Source: Sabulicella glaciei (lineage in GTDB: Bacteria; Pseudomonadota; Alphaproteobacteria; Acetobacterales; Acetobacteraceae). Taken from it: DNA of 64,000 nt. Numbering within the stretch: position 1 is the stretch's first letter; the number at the start of each line of letters is the position of its first letter. Below, piece after piece: positions 53,184-61,809 of the stretch. Both the position numbers and the translations under genes were made by a program. Where the stretch lies: NCBI RefSeq assembly GCF_026183895.1, contig NZ_JAPFQI010000003.1, positions 164,372 to 228,371 on the forward strand, written 5' to 3'. The notes under the pieces are model-generated. The model had not been told where the DNA came from, did no database searches, and saw only the letters and a list, made by a program, of their open reading frames with translations.

Positions 53184-53678
53184 GTGGAGGCGGAGCTGCG
53201 ACGGGTCGCCGCCGCGCTCGCGGGGCCCGGCCAGCCGCAGGCCGGCCTCGCGGCGCTGGACGGGGCGCTCGCCGCCTGCATCGGCCACCGCCTCTTCACC
53301 GTGCTGGTGCTGGACGAGGCGCGCGGCGTCAGCCGCCGGTTCCACAGCAGCCAGCCGGATGCCTATCCCGTCTCGGGGGAGAAGCCGATCCGGCGCGACT
53401 CGGAGTTCTACGGCCTCGTCGTCGAGCAGGGCCAGCCGCGCATCTGCCGAAACCGGGACGACATCATCCGGGCCTTTCCCGATCACGAACTGATCCTTTC
53501 GCTCGGCTGCGACGGGGCGGTGAACGTGCCGGTGCGCTGGGACGGGCGCACCCTCGGCGCGCTGAACCTGCTGCACCGCGCCGGGCACTACACCGAGGAG
53601 CAGCTACCCCAGCTTTCCGTCTTCGCGGCGCTGGCCTTGGCGCCCATCCTGCGCACCCTGGAAGGACGAAGCCTATGA
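53184..53678 (+). CDS. GAF domain protein
   Basis: A ~164-residue protein consisting almost entirely of one GAF domain (HRLFTVLVLDEARGVSRRFH, AVNVPVRWDGRTLGALNLLH). GAF domains bind small ligands such as nucleotides or metabolites. It has no output domain. The proposed start is GTG 53184, three bases after the M24 stop; no ATG is available. It overlaps the next Bug gene by ATGA. Its place inside a catabolic array suggests a sensing or binding role, but this is inference. Confidence 0.72.
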   Translation: MEAELRRVAAALAGPGQPQAGLAALDGALAACIGHRLFTVLVLDEARGVSRRFHSSQPDAYPVSGEKPIRRDSEFYGLVVEQGQPRICRNRDDIIRAFPDHELILSLGCDGAVNVPVRWDGRTLGALNLLHRAGHYTEEQLPQLSVFAALALAPILRTLEGRSL

Positions 53679-54643
53679 CCCGATCCCTGACGCGCCGCGG
53701 TGCCGGCGCGATGCTCGCCGCCCTGGCCAGCCCGGCCCTGGCCCAGGAAAGCTCGCAGCCCTTGCGCGTCATCATTCCGCAGCCGCCCGGCGGCGCGACG
53801 GACATCCTGGCCCGCCTCCTCGCCGAACCGCTTTCGCGCGAGCTGGGGCGGCCGGTCGTCGTCGAGAACCGGCCGGGCGCCAACGGCATCGTCTCGATCA
53901 ACGCCATCAAGACTTCGCGGCCGGATGGCGGCGCGCTGCTGCTGGGCGGGGTGTCCATCTTCAGCTTCAACCCGAATCTCTATCCGAACCTCCCCTACGA
54001 TCCCTGGCGCGATTTCACCTGGATCGCGCCGGTGGCCGACACGCCCTTTGTCATGGTCGCCGGCCCGCGCACCGGGATCACCACCCTGGCCCAGTTCATC
54101 GAGCGCGCCCGCGCCGAGCCGGAACGCCTGACCTTCGGCAGCGCAGGGATCGGGAACTCCACGCATCTGGCGATGGAGATGATCGCCGAGCGCGCGAACA
54201 TCCGCCTGACCCACGTGCCCTTCGCCGGCTCCGCCGCGGCAATCACCAGCATCATCGCGGGCGACACGGATTCGATGGTGAACCCGCTCGGTAGCACCCT
54301 GCCCATGATCCGGGGCGGCACCGTCGTGCCGCTCGCCACCCTGGGCACGGAGCGCTCGCCGGCCCTTCCGGGCGTGCCGACGCTGCGGGAGTCGGGGTTG
54401 GCGGACGTCACCATGCCCGGCTGGTACGCCTTCGTCGGCCCGGCCGGCATGCCGGTCCCGGTGGTGGAGCGGCTGAACGCCGCCATCCGCGCCGTGGTGG
54501 ACAGTCCCGCCGTGACGCAGCGCCTGCGCGAGGCGGTGCTGGAGCCCGTGTCCGGCTCGGCCGCCGACATCCAGCGGCGTGCCAGGTCGGAAAGCGAGAT
54601 GATCGGCGCCTTCATCCGCCGCCGCGGCATCAAGGTGGAGTAG
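53675..54643 (+). CDS. Bug family (tripartite tricarboxylate transporter) substrate-binding protein
   Basis: A 322-residue Bug protein with a short signal peptide (MTRSLTRRGAGAMLAALASP, cleavage near ALA-QE). It has the canonical ligand loop IPQPPGGATDILARLLAEP and VVENRPGANGIVS. FGSAGIGNSTHLAMEMIAER and LTHVPFAGSAAAITSIIAG are close to the paralogue at 50971, suggesting duplication within the array followed by divergence of the ligand loop. It is coupled to the GAF gene by a four-base overlap. Confidence 0.94.
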   Translation: MTRSLTRRGAGAMLAALASPALAQESSQPLRVIIPQPPGGATDILARLLAEPLSRELGRPVVVENRPGANGIVSINAIKTSRPDGGALLLGGVSIFSFNPNLYPNLPYDPWRDFTWIAPVADTPFVMVAGPRTGITTLAQFIERARAEPERLTFGSAGIGNSTHLAMEMIAERANIRLTHVPFAGSAAAITSIIAGDTDSMVNPLGSTLPMIRGGTVVPLATLGTERSPALPGVPTLRESGLADVTMPGWYAFVGPAGMPVPVVERLNAAIRAVVDSPAVTQRLREAVLEPVSGSAADIQRRARSESEMIGAFIRRRGIKVE

Positions 54644-54647
54644 GCCC

Positions 54648-56282
54648 ATGGCCCGGCCCGAACGGCGCATGCCCAAAGCCCGCGCGATGATCGTCGCGCC
54701 GCAGCCCGAGGCGGTGGAGGCGGGAGTCGCCACGCTCGAGGCTGGCGGCAACGCTCTGGATGCCGTCCTCGCCTGCGCCCTCACGCAGGGCGTGGTGGAC
54801 CCGATGATGTGCGGCATCGGCGGCCTCGGCGTGCTGCAGATCCTCGACCCCGCGACGGGCGACCACCTGGTCCTGAACGGGCTTTCCACCTGCCCCGGCG
54901 CCTGCACCGAGGCCATGTGGGAGGCGGTCTTCGAGGGCGAGTGCCCGGACGGCTACGGCTACATCCTGCGCGGCCATGCCAACGAACTCGGCCATGCCGC
55001 CGTGACCACGTCCGGCATCCTGCGCGTCTTCGCCGAGGCGCATCGGCGCTGGGGTCGCCTCGGCTGGGCCGACCTCTTCGGGCCAGCGATCGCCACCGCG
55101 ACGGAAGGCTGGCTGGTGCGCCCGCATGTCGCGGCGATGTTCGCCCTGGACGAGCGCGCCTATGGGCGGCTGAGCTATCGCGAAAAGCTGGCCTTCACGG
55201 AAGATGGCGCGCGGCTCTACCTGCGCCCGGACGGTTCGCCCAAGCGCGTCGGCGACACGGTCCGCAATCCCGACCTCGCCGCGACGCTCGCCACCTTGGC
55301 GCGGGAGGGGGCGGAGGATTTCTACGCGGGCGGCATCGCCCGGCGCATCATCGCCGACATGGAGCGGCACGGCGGGCTGCTGTCGGCGGACGACCTCGCG
55401 GGCTTCCATCCGGAGGCGGAACCGCCGCTCACCGTGCGCTATCGTGGCCGCGACATCGCCGTGCCGCCACCGCCCGCGGGCGGCATCATGGTGGCCCAGA
55501 TGCTCCGCATCCTGGAGCGGTTCGACCTGCCGGCGCTCGGCCACAACAGACCCGAATACATGCGGGTCGTGGCGGAGGCGATGAAGGTCGCAGGCCGCGA
55601 CAAGGACCGTCACATCGGCGACCCCCGCTTCGTCCCTCCCCCGCTGGAGCGCCTCCTTTCCGACGCCTACGCGCAGGAGCGTGCGGCCGCCATCCAGGCC
55701 GGCGAGAAGACGCATCTGCCGCGGACCGGCGCGGATTCCCAGCACACCACCACCGTCTCCTGCGTGGATGCGGGCGGGATGGTCGTCTCGCTGACCCATA
55801 CGCTGGGCCTGCCCTCCGGCGTCATCCCGCCGGGAACGGGCTTCATGCTCAACGGGGCCATGAACTGGTACGACCCGCGCCCGGGTCGCGCCGGCTCCAT
55901 CGCGCCGGGCAAGCGCCGCTTCTCCTCCATGGCACCGAGCATCGTGCTGGAGGAAGGCAAGCCGGTTGCGACCCTGGGCGCGCCGGGCGGCGCATGGATT
56001 CCCATCGCCATCCTGCAGGCCCTGGTGAACCTGTTGGATTTCGGCATGACGATGCAGGAGGCGGTGCAGGCCCCACGCTTCAGCGCCACCAGCGATGCGG
56101 TGGACATCGGCAATCGCATTCCCCGCGCCGCGCAGCAGGCGCTGGAGGCGATGGGCTACGAGGTGCGCCGCTCCCCCGCCAGCTATCCCTTCGCTGCCGT
56201 GCACGGCATCGCCATGTGGGACGGGCGCCTCGAAGGCGGCGCTGACCCGCAGCGCGATGGCCTCGCCGCCGGAATCTCCTGA
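54648..56282 (+). CDS. Gamma-glutamyltransferase family protein
   Basis: A 544-residue Ntn-hydrolase of the gamma-glutamyltranspeptidase family. Family marks are AGVATLEAGGNALDAVLACA, CGIGGLGVLQI, the autoprocessing/catalytic threonine region SQHTTTVSCVDAGGMVVSLT and LGAPGGAWIPIAILQAL. Unlike secreted Ggt enzymes it has no signal peptide (MARPERRMPKARAM), so it is probably cytoplasmic. It would cleave gamma-glutamyl or related amide bonds of an imported conjugate. It follows the Bug gene by four bases. Confidence 0.9.
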   Translation: MARPERRMPKARAMIVAPQPEAVEAGVATLEAGGNALDAVLACALTQGVVDPMMCGIGGLGVLQILDPATGDHLVLNGLSTCPGACTEAMWEAVFEGECPDGYGYILRGHANELGHAAVTTSGILRVFAEAHRRWGRLGWADLFGPAIATATEGWLVRPHVAAMFALDERAYGRLSYREKLAFTEDGARLYLRPDGSPKRVGDTVRNPDLAATLATLAREGAEDFYAGGIARRIIADMERHGGLLSADDLAGFHPEAEPPLTVRYRGRDIAVPPPPAGGIMVAQMLRILERFDLPALGHNRPEYMRVVAEAMKVAGRDKDRHIGDPRFVPPPLERLLSDAYAQERAAAIQAGEKTHLPRTGADSQHTTTVSCVDAGGMVVSLTHTLGLPSGVIPPGTGFMLNGAMNWYDPRPGRAGSIAPGKRRFSSMAPSIVLEEGKPVATLGAPGGAWIPIAILQALVNLLDFGMTMQEAVQAPRFSATSDAVDIGNRIPRAAQQALEAMGYEVRRSPASYPFAAVHGIAMWDGRLEGGADPQRDGLAAGIS

Positions 56283-56295
56283 GGAGCGACACGCC

Positions 56296-57285
56296 ATGAT
56301 CACCCCCCGCCGCGGCCTCGGCCTCGTCGCGCTTTCCACCCTCGCCGCGCCGGCGCCGGTGCGGGCGCAATCCGCCTCCACTTGGCCGCGGGCGCAGCCA
56401 ATCCGCTTCATCGTGCCCTTCGCGCCGGGCGGCACCACCGACATCATCGCCCGCATCCTGATGGCCGAGGTGTCGCGCCGGATCGGCCAGACGGTCGTGG
56501 TGGAGAACCGTCCGGGTGCGGGGGCGACGCTCGGGACCGGCCAGGTCGCACGCGCGGCGCCCGACGGCTACACGCTGCTTCTTTCGGTCATCAGCGCGAT
56601 GGTGGTGGGAAAGGTGCTCTACGGCGAGCGGGTCACCTGGGACCCCGACCAGGATTTCGCGCATGTCGCCATGGTGATGAGTACGCCCTACCTGATCCTC
56701 GTCCGCCCCGACCTGCCGATCCGCACGCTGGCGGATCTCGTGGCCGAGGCGCGGCGCCGGCCGGACGCGCTGAGCTACGGCAGCGCCGGTGTCGGCTCCA
56801 TGCCGCATCTCGTCATGGTGCGCTTCCTGTCGGCCGCTGGCATCTCGATGACCCACGTGCCCTATCGCGGCGCCGCGCAGATCGCGACGGATGTGGCGGG
56901 CGGGGTCCTTCCGATGATGGTGGACAGCCTGACCGCGGCCAGCGCCAACATCCGCAGCGGCATGCTGCGCCCGCTGGCGCATACCTGGCCCGAGCGCGTT
57001 CCCGCCTTCCCGGACATCCCGACCTTCCGCGAGCTGGGCTTCGAGGATCTGGTGGTGGACGGATGGTCCGGCATCGCCGCCCCCGCCCGCACGCCGCGCC
57101 CGATCCTGGAGCAGCTGGCCACGGCGACTCGCGAGGCGCTGGCGGCGCCCGACGTCGTGCGGCGCTATGCCGAGACCGCCACCGCGCCAGGGCGCCACTT
57201 CCTCGACGACGCGCAGCGCTTCGTGCGCGAGGAGCTGGCGGCCTGGACGCCCATCATCCGCGCCTCCGGCGCCTCGGTGGACTGA
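56296..57285 (+). CDS. Bug family (tripartite tricarboxylate transporter) substrate-binding protein
   Basis: A 329-residue Bug protein. The signal peptide is MITPRRGLGLVALSTLAAPA with cleavage near VRA-QS. The ligand loop VPFAPGGTTDIIARILMAE is canonical; YGSAGVGSMPHLVMVRFLS and MTHVPYRGAAQIATDVAGG follow. It is the third Bug paralogue in the array and differs from the other two over much of its length. GAGGAG (56281-56286) lies about ten bases before the ATG. Confidence 0.94.
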   Translation: MITPRRGLGLVALSTLAAPAPVRAQSASTWPRAQPIRFIVPFAPGGTTDIIARILMAEVSRRIGQTVVVENRPGAGATLGTGQVARAAPDGYTLLLSVISAMVVGKVLYGERVTWDPDQDFAHVAMVMSTPYLILVRPDLPIRTLADLVAEARRRPDALSYGSAGVGSMPHLVMVRFLSAAGISMTHVPYRGAAQIATDVAGGVLPMMVDSLTAASANIRSGMLRPLAHTWPERVPAFPDIPTFRELGFEDLVVDGWSGIAAPARTPRPILEQLATATREALAAPDVVRRYAETATAPGRHFLDDAQRFVREELAAWTPIIRASGASVD

Positions 57286-57407
57286 CGCCCGGCAAATCCA
57301 AATCCGCATGGAGGGCTTGCGTGTCCCGCGCGAAGGCGCGCAGGCTTACGCATGCCTGTGACTTGCTTGCCGGGACAAGCGAGTCCGCGAAGGGGGAGGC
57401 AAGCTGC
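57286..57407. other. Intergenic leader with inverted repeats
   Basis: A 122-base gap, the largest inside the array. It contains an inverted repeat at 57361-57384 (ACTTGCTTG, six-base loop, CAAGCGAGT) and GGGGGAGG shortly before the next ATG. It could attenuate transcription or carry a second promoter; no clear -10 is seen. Confidence 0.35.
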
Positions 57408-59000
57408 ATGCAACGACGCACCCTGATGAAGAGCGTGGGCGCCGGACTCGCGGCCTCGGTCGCGGGGCCGGCCCTGGTCCGGGCGCAATCCGCCAGCACG
57501 CTGCGCTTCACGCCGCAGCAGGATCTGGTGACGCTCGATCCGGTGACCACCACGGCCTATATCAGCCGCAACCACGGCTACATGGTGTTCGACACGCTCT
57601 ACGGCATGGATGGCGCCTTCCAGGCCACCCCGCAGATGGTGGACGGCCACCGCATCGACGATGACGGCAAGCGCTGGGACCTCACCTTGCGCGAGGGGCT
57701 GCGCTGGCACGACGGGGAAAAGGTGACGGCCCGCGACTGCGTGGCGAGCATCCGCCGGTGGGCGCGGCGCGACCCCTTCGGCGCGACCCTGATGGAAACG
57801 ACAGACGAGCTTTCCGCGCCCGATGACGGCACGATCCGCTTCCGCCTGAAACGCCCCTTCCCCCTGCTGCCGGTCGCGCTGGGCAAGGCCTCCGTGCCGG
57901 TCTGCGCCATGATGCCGGAGCGGCTGGCGAACACCGACCCCTTCGCCCAGGTCCCTGAGCTGATCGGCAGCGGGCCGTTCCGCTTCAAGGCGGATGAGCG
58001 CGTTCCAGGCTCGCTCAACGTCTACACGAAGTTCGAGGGCTACGTGCCGCGCAAGGACGGGGTGCTCGCCTGGACCTCCGGCCCGAAGGTCGTGCATTTC
58101 GACCGCGTCGAGTGGCGCAGCATGCCCGATGCCTCGACCGCCACCTCCGCCCTGCTGGCGCGCGAGCAGGACTGGCAGGAATACGCCTATCACGACCAGC
58201 TTTCGCTGCTGCGGCGGGCACGCAACGTGCAGGTGCGCGTGCTGGACCCGACCGGCTTCGTGGCGATGATGCGCGTGAACCACCTGCAGCCGCCCTTCGA
58301 CAATCCGGAGATCCGTCGCGCCCTTTGGGGCGCCGTGAACCAGGCGGACTACATGCACGCGCTGGTCGGGCCGAACGAGCCTTCGCTCTACCACGTCCCC
58401 CTCGGCTTCTTCGCCCCGGGCACGCCCATGGCCTCCGAGGCCGGGCTCGACCCGCTGCAGGGCCCGCGCCATTACGACCGCGTGCGGGAAGCGCTGCGCA
58501 GCGCCGGCTATCGTGGGGAGACGGTGCTGCTGATGGTGCCGTCCAACTCGACGTCGCTGATGGCGCAAGGCGCGGTGGCCGAGGACATGCTGAAGCGCGT
58601 CGGCATGAACGTCGAAGTCTATGCCGTCGAGTTCAACGCCATGCTGCAGCGGCGCAACCGCAAGGGCCCCGTGGCGGAGGGCGGCTGGAGCGCCTTCATG
58701 ACCAACTGGTCCGGCACGGACTGGCTGAACCCCGCCGGCCACATCGCGCTGCGCGGCAATGGCGAGGCGGGCTATGCCGGCTGGGCCACCATGCCGCGCA
58801 TCGAGCAGCTGCGCGAAGCATGGTTCCGCGCGCCGGACGAGGCGGCGCAGAAGCAGATCTGCCGCGACATCCAGGTCGAGGCGATGCGCGAGGTGCCCTT
58901 CTATCCGCTCGGCCAGTACATGCAGCCCACCGCCTATCTTTCCAGCCTGACCGGCGTGCTCGATGGCTTCGCCACCTTCTGGAATGTCCGCCGCGCATGA
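57408..59000 (+). CDS. ABC transporter substrate-binding protein (SBP_bac_5, oligopeptide type), Tat-exported
   Basis: A 530-residue periplasmic binding protein of the dipeptide/oligopeptide/nickel family. The N-terminus MQRRTLMKSVGAGLAASVAG is a twin-arginine signal. Features include DLTLREGLRWHDGEKVTARD, SGPFRFKADE and RVNHLQPPFDNPEIRRALWG, all typical. The protein would deliver peptides or amide conjugates to an ABC permease, which is not encoded next to it. It overlaps the amidohydrolase gene by ATGA, tying recognition and cleavage of one compound. Confidence 0.92.
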   Translation: MQRRTLMKSVGAGLAASVAGPALVRAQSASTLRFTPQQDLVTLDPVTTTAYISRNHGYMVFDTLYGMDGAFQATPQMVDGHRIDDDGKRWDLTLREGLRWHDGEKVTARDCVASIRRWARRDPFGATLMETTDELSAPDDGTIRFRLKRPFPLLPVALGKASVPVCAMMPERLANTDPFAQVPELIGSGPFRFKADERVPGSLNVYTKFEGYVPRKDGVLAWTSGPKVVHFDRVEWRSMPDASTATSALLAREQDWQEYAYHDQLSLLRRARNVQVRVLDPTGFVAMMRVNHLQPPFDNPEIRRALWGAVNQADYMHALVGPNEPSLYHVPLGFFAPGTPMASEAGLDPLQGPRHYDRVREALRSAGYRGETVLLMVPSNSTSLMAQGAVAEDMLKRVGMNVEVYAVEFNAMLQRRNRKGPVAEGGWSAFMTNWSGTDWLNPAGHIALRGNGEAGYAGWATMPRIEQLREAWFRAPDEAAQKQICRDIQVEAMREVPFYPLGQYMQPTAYLSSLTGVLDGFATFWNVRRA

Positions 59001-60613
59001 CCGGAACCAAGACGATGAATCAGAACGAAGCCGTCCGCGCCCACGCGCTGGAATGGATCGCCGCCAACCAGGACCGCCTTTCCGCCTTCAACGCGCGGAT
59101 CTGGTCCCATGCGGAGCCTGCCTGGCGCGAGTACCGCTCCGCCCGCGACTACGTGGAGCTGCTGCGGGCCGAGGGCTTCAAGGTGGAAGAGGGGTCAGGC
59201 GGAATGCCGACCGCCTTTGTCGCGGAATGGGGCCGTGGCGGGCCGGTACTCGCCAGCTTCTCGGAGTATGACGCGGTTCCCGGCAACTCCCAGCAGGTGG
59301 TGCCGCGCCAGGCGCCGCGCGAGGGCGTGCACCCCTATGCGGCCGGCCATACCGACCCGCATTCCGTGCTCGGCACGGCCTCGCTCGCCGCCGTGCTGGG
59401 CGCCAAGGCAGCGGTGGAGGCGCATGGCGTCGCGGGCACGCTGAAGCTGTTCGGGGAGCCTGCGGAGAAGGTCTGCGGCTCCAAGCCGATCCACGCCGCC
59501 AAGGGGTATTACGACGGGCTGGACGCCGCGGTGGTGTGGCACCCCTGGGCCTCCAACACCGTGACCGGGGAAACGCATTTCGGCGCCTACTGGAGTGCGG
59601 TGATCACCTTCGAGGCCGAGGCGCCGGAGCAGTGGATCGACCCGTCCCTGATGCCGATCGAAGGCGCGCATGCCGCCGCGCGCTGCCCGGGCGCGGTGGA
59701 CGCGCTGTGCCTGATGTACACCACGACCAAGTACACCAAGGAGGCGATGTTTCCCTCCGCCGGCTCCTGGACGCTGAACGAGCACATCATCGGCGATGCC
59801 GGCGCCACCTCGGACAATCTCACGCCGCGCTTCTCGCAGATCCAGTATTCCTGGCGCTCCTCCTCGCTCGGCATCCAGGAGCAGATCTGGCGCGTGCTGG
59901 CGAACAATGCGCGCCACGTGGCCGGCATCACGGGCTGCCGGGCCTTCGTGCGATGGGTGACCAAGACGCGCGTCGGGCTGCCGAACACGGCGATGACCGA
60001 CCTGACCTGGAAGAACCTCCAGGCCGTCGGCGCCCCACGCTACGGCGAGGAGGCGCTGGAGTTCGGCCGGCAGATGCAGCGCGAGCTCGGGCTGGAGCCG
60101 ATGGAGGACCCGTTCGTCGCGGACGTGTCGCGCCTCACGCCGCCTGAGGCGAACGAGGCGCGGCTACGCGCCGGCCTTCCCTCCTGGCAGAAGCATCTCA
60201 GCGCGGATGACTACGTGGAGTTCTGCTGGCATGCGCCGACGGTGCGGCTGCTGGCTGCGCGGCCCCGGCTGCGCCCGCCATCGCCTGGTTATGCCTATCC
60301 GATCTGGGCCTACAACGCGTTGGGCGGCCTTCCGGCCGCGGTGGATCCCGGGATGTTCGTCGCTGCCAAGACCATGGCGCTGACGCTGGTGGACCTGGCA
60401 ACCCTGCCGGAAGCGCTGGCCGCCGCCCAGGCCGAGTTCCGGGAGCGCACGGGAGGCGGCGCGGGTGGCTCGCGCTGGGTCGGCCCGCTGCTGCCGCCCG
60501 ATTTCGACCCGCCGGTGGATCTGCGCTGGCCGGAATATGTCACCACCCCGCGCGGCGAGGAATGGACCTTCCCCACCCCGCATTCCGGCACTGGAGCGGG
60601 GGAGCCGCTTTGA
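58997..60613 (+). CDS. M20 family amidohydrolase (AbgB-like)
   Basis: A 538-residue metal-dependent amidohydrolase. SHAEPAWREYRSARDYVELL, VLASFSEYDAVPG, GHTDPHSVLGTASLAAVLGA and LFGEPAEKVCGSKP match the peptidase M20/AbgB branch. AbgB cleaves p-aminobenzoyl-glutamate; other relatives hydrolyse N-acyl amino acids. The C-terminal extension after about residue 480, rich in Pro, is unusual. The ATG at 58997 overlaps the binding-protein stop; MNQNEAVRAH at 59015 is an alternative start. Confidence 0.9.
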   Translation: MTGTKTMNQNEAVRAHALEWIAANQDRLSAFNARIWSHAEPAWREYRSARDYVELLRAEGFKVEEGSGGMPTAFVAEWGRGGPVLASFSEYDAVPGNSQQVVPRQAPREGVHPYAAGHTDPHSVLGTASLAAVLGAKAAVEAHGVAGTLKLFGEPAEKVCGSKPIHAAKGYYDGLDAAVVWHPWASNTVTGETHFGAYWSAVITFEAEAPEQWIDPSLMPIEGAHAAARCPGAVDALCLMYTTTKYTKEAMFPSAGSWTLNEHIIGDAGATSDNLTPRFSQIQYSWRSSSLGIQEQIWRVLANNARHVAGITGCRAFVRWVTKTRVGLPNTAMTDLTWKNLQAVGAPRYGEEALEFGRQMQRELGLEPMEDPFVADVSRLTPPEANEARLRAGLPSWQKHLSADDYVEFCWHAPTVRLLAARPRLRPPSPGYAYPIWAYNALGGLPAAVDPGMFVAAKTMALTLVDLATLPEALAAAQAEFRERTGGGAGGSRWVGPLLPPDFDPPVDLRWPEYVTTPRGEEWTFPTPHSGTGAGEPL

Positions 60614-61204
60614 GGAGTCAGGCTGCTCGCCCGCGCGTTGCAGGAGCCATCGCGCCTGTCTGGCTGCGTAACGCCCAGGCGGCAGCGGGGTGGATGTCGG
60701 CTGCATCCATCCTGCATCGGATGGAACCCTGTGCGTCGCGCGAGGCGCCGCAATCCTGAACCACCTTCATCGAGGGTGAGACGATACGTTCGGCCCATCC
60801 GGGTCGTGGATGCGGCATGGCGCCAACGGAACTTTGGGAGCTTCCATGATGCATCCCGCCAGAGCCAGCCGTCGCATCCCGACGCAGCGGGAGACTGCTT
60901 CCGTCTGCGTTCCCCACCTGTTGACCATGCGCTCACGGACGAGAGGCGGAACCGCACCCGCGTACGACACGCCTCGAACTCCGTCTGATGCGAGGGGGAG
61001 CCGAGACATAGGACACGACTCGCCCGAAATGGCACAGATGGCGACACGTTCCAGTGTGAGCGGAGAGCCAAGGCTTCCTTTGGCGCGCAGGTCGCGCGGC
61101 GTAGGCTCGCGGGATTTGGATGGTGCTGGATTCTGCCGCGAGCGCCAACCGAACCGACTGACCACTTCCAGGACGTGGTCCAGCGAAACCAAGCAGGAGC
61201 CACG
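60614..61204. other. 591-base region with no recognised gene
   Basis: Several short open frames exist on both strands, but none has family resemblance or a convincing ribosome-binding site, and their predicted proteins are Arg/Ser/Thr-rich. It may be decayed sequence marking the end of the accessory array. Confidence 0.5.
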
Positions 61205-61645
61205 ATGAGGCTTGTTCACCAATCCGCCTTCCTATTTTTGGCCGCGCTTCTGGCTTCCACCGGCTGCCAGCAGGACACGGCAAGTCCAGGCCCCACGACC
61301 CCCGCGGCGCCCTCCGTCGCGGCCCCCGTGGCGAGGTTCGACGGCACATATCGGGGAACCTTCAGGCTCACACGCGACAGCGGCCGGTGCGGCGCCCCGA
61401 CCATCCAGCGGAGCATGACCGTCACCAACGGACAGGCGCGGCTGGTGTATGATGTGGATCAGGGCTTCTCGGCATCGGGCACCGTGGATGACAGCGGAAG
61501 GTTCGAGCTCATCGGCCGCGGCGCCAGCGCGATCGTCCGCATCGAGGGCCGGATCTCGGGGAATGACGCCAGAGGCGTCTTCGAGAGCCGGAGTTGTGGC
61601 TACGATGTCCATCTCTCGAGACCGGCTGACGGCAGGCGCCTCTAA
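61205..61645 (+). CDS. Small secreted (lipo)protein, unknown function
   Basis: A 146-residue protein with an export signal (MRLVHQSAFLFLAALLASTG) followed by Cys21, an imperfect lipobox. A Pro/Ala-rich spacer precedes a small beta-rich domain (FDGTYRGTFRLTRDSGRCG, RSMTVTNGQARLVYDV, VRIEGRISGNDARG) with two further cysteines. The domain has the look of conserved periplasmic beta-sandwich proteins, but I cannot name the family. AGGAG lies about five bases upstream of the ATG. Confidence 0.68.
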   Translation: MRLVHQSAFLFLAALLASTGCQQDTASPGPTTPAAPSVAAPVARFDGTYRGTFRLTRDSGRCGAPTIQRSMTVTNGQARLVYDVDQGFSASGTVDDSGRFELIGRGASAIVRIEGRISGNDARGVFESRSCGYDVHLSRPADGRRL

Positions 61646-61809
61646 GGCGTCTATTTCAGCCACCGGAAGGCAGCCTCCCGAGCACGCATTCGCGTAGTCT
61701 GTGAGCCCTGGGAGATCTCTGTGTCTCGCAGCATGATCGGACACTGCCATTCTCCGAGGAAGACAGGACGGTCCTGCCCAAGGCCGCTTGGCCAACAAGG
61801 AGTGCTTCG

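Noticed and set aside
60810..61208. 132-codon plus-strand open frame between the amidohydrolase and the small lipoprotein
   Set aside because: Arg/Ser/Thr-rich, no ribosome-binding site or family resemblance, and overlapped by similar open frames on the other strand.
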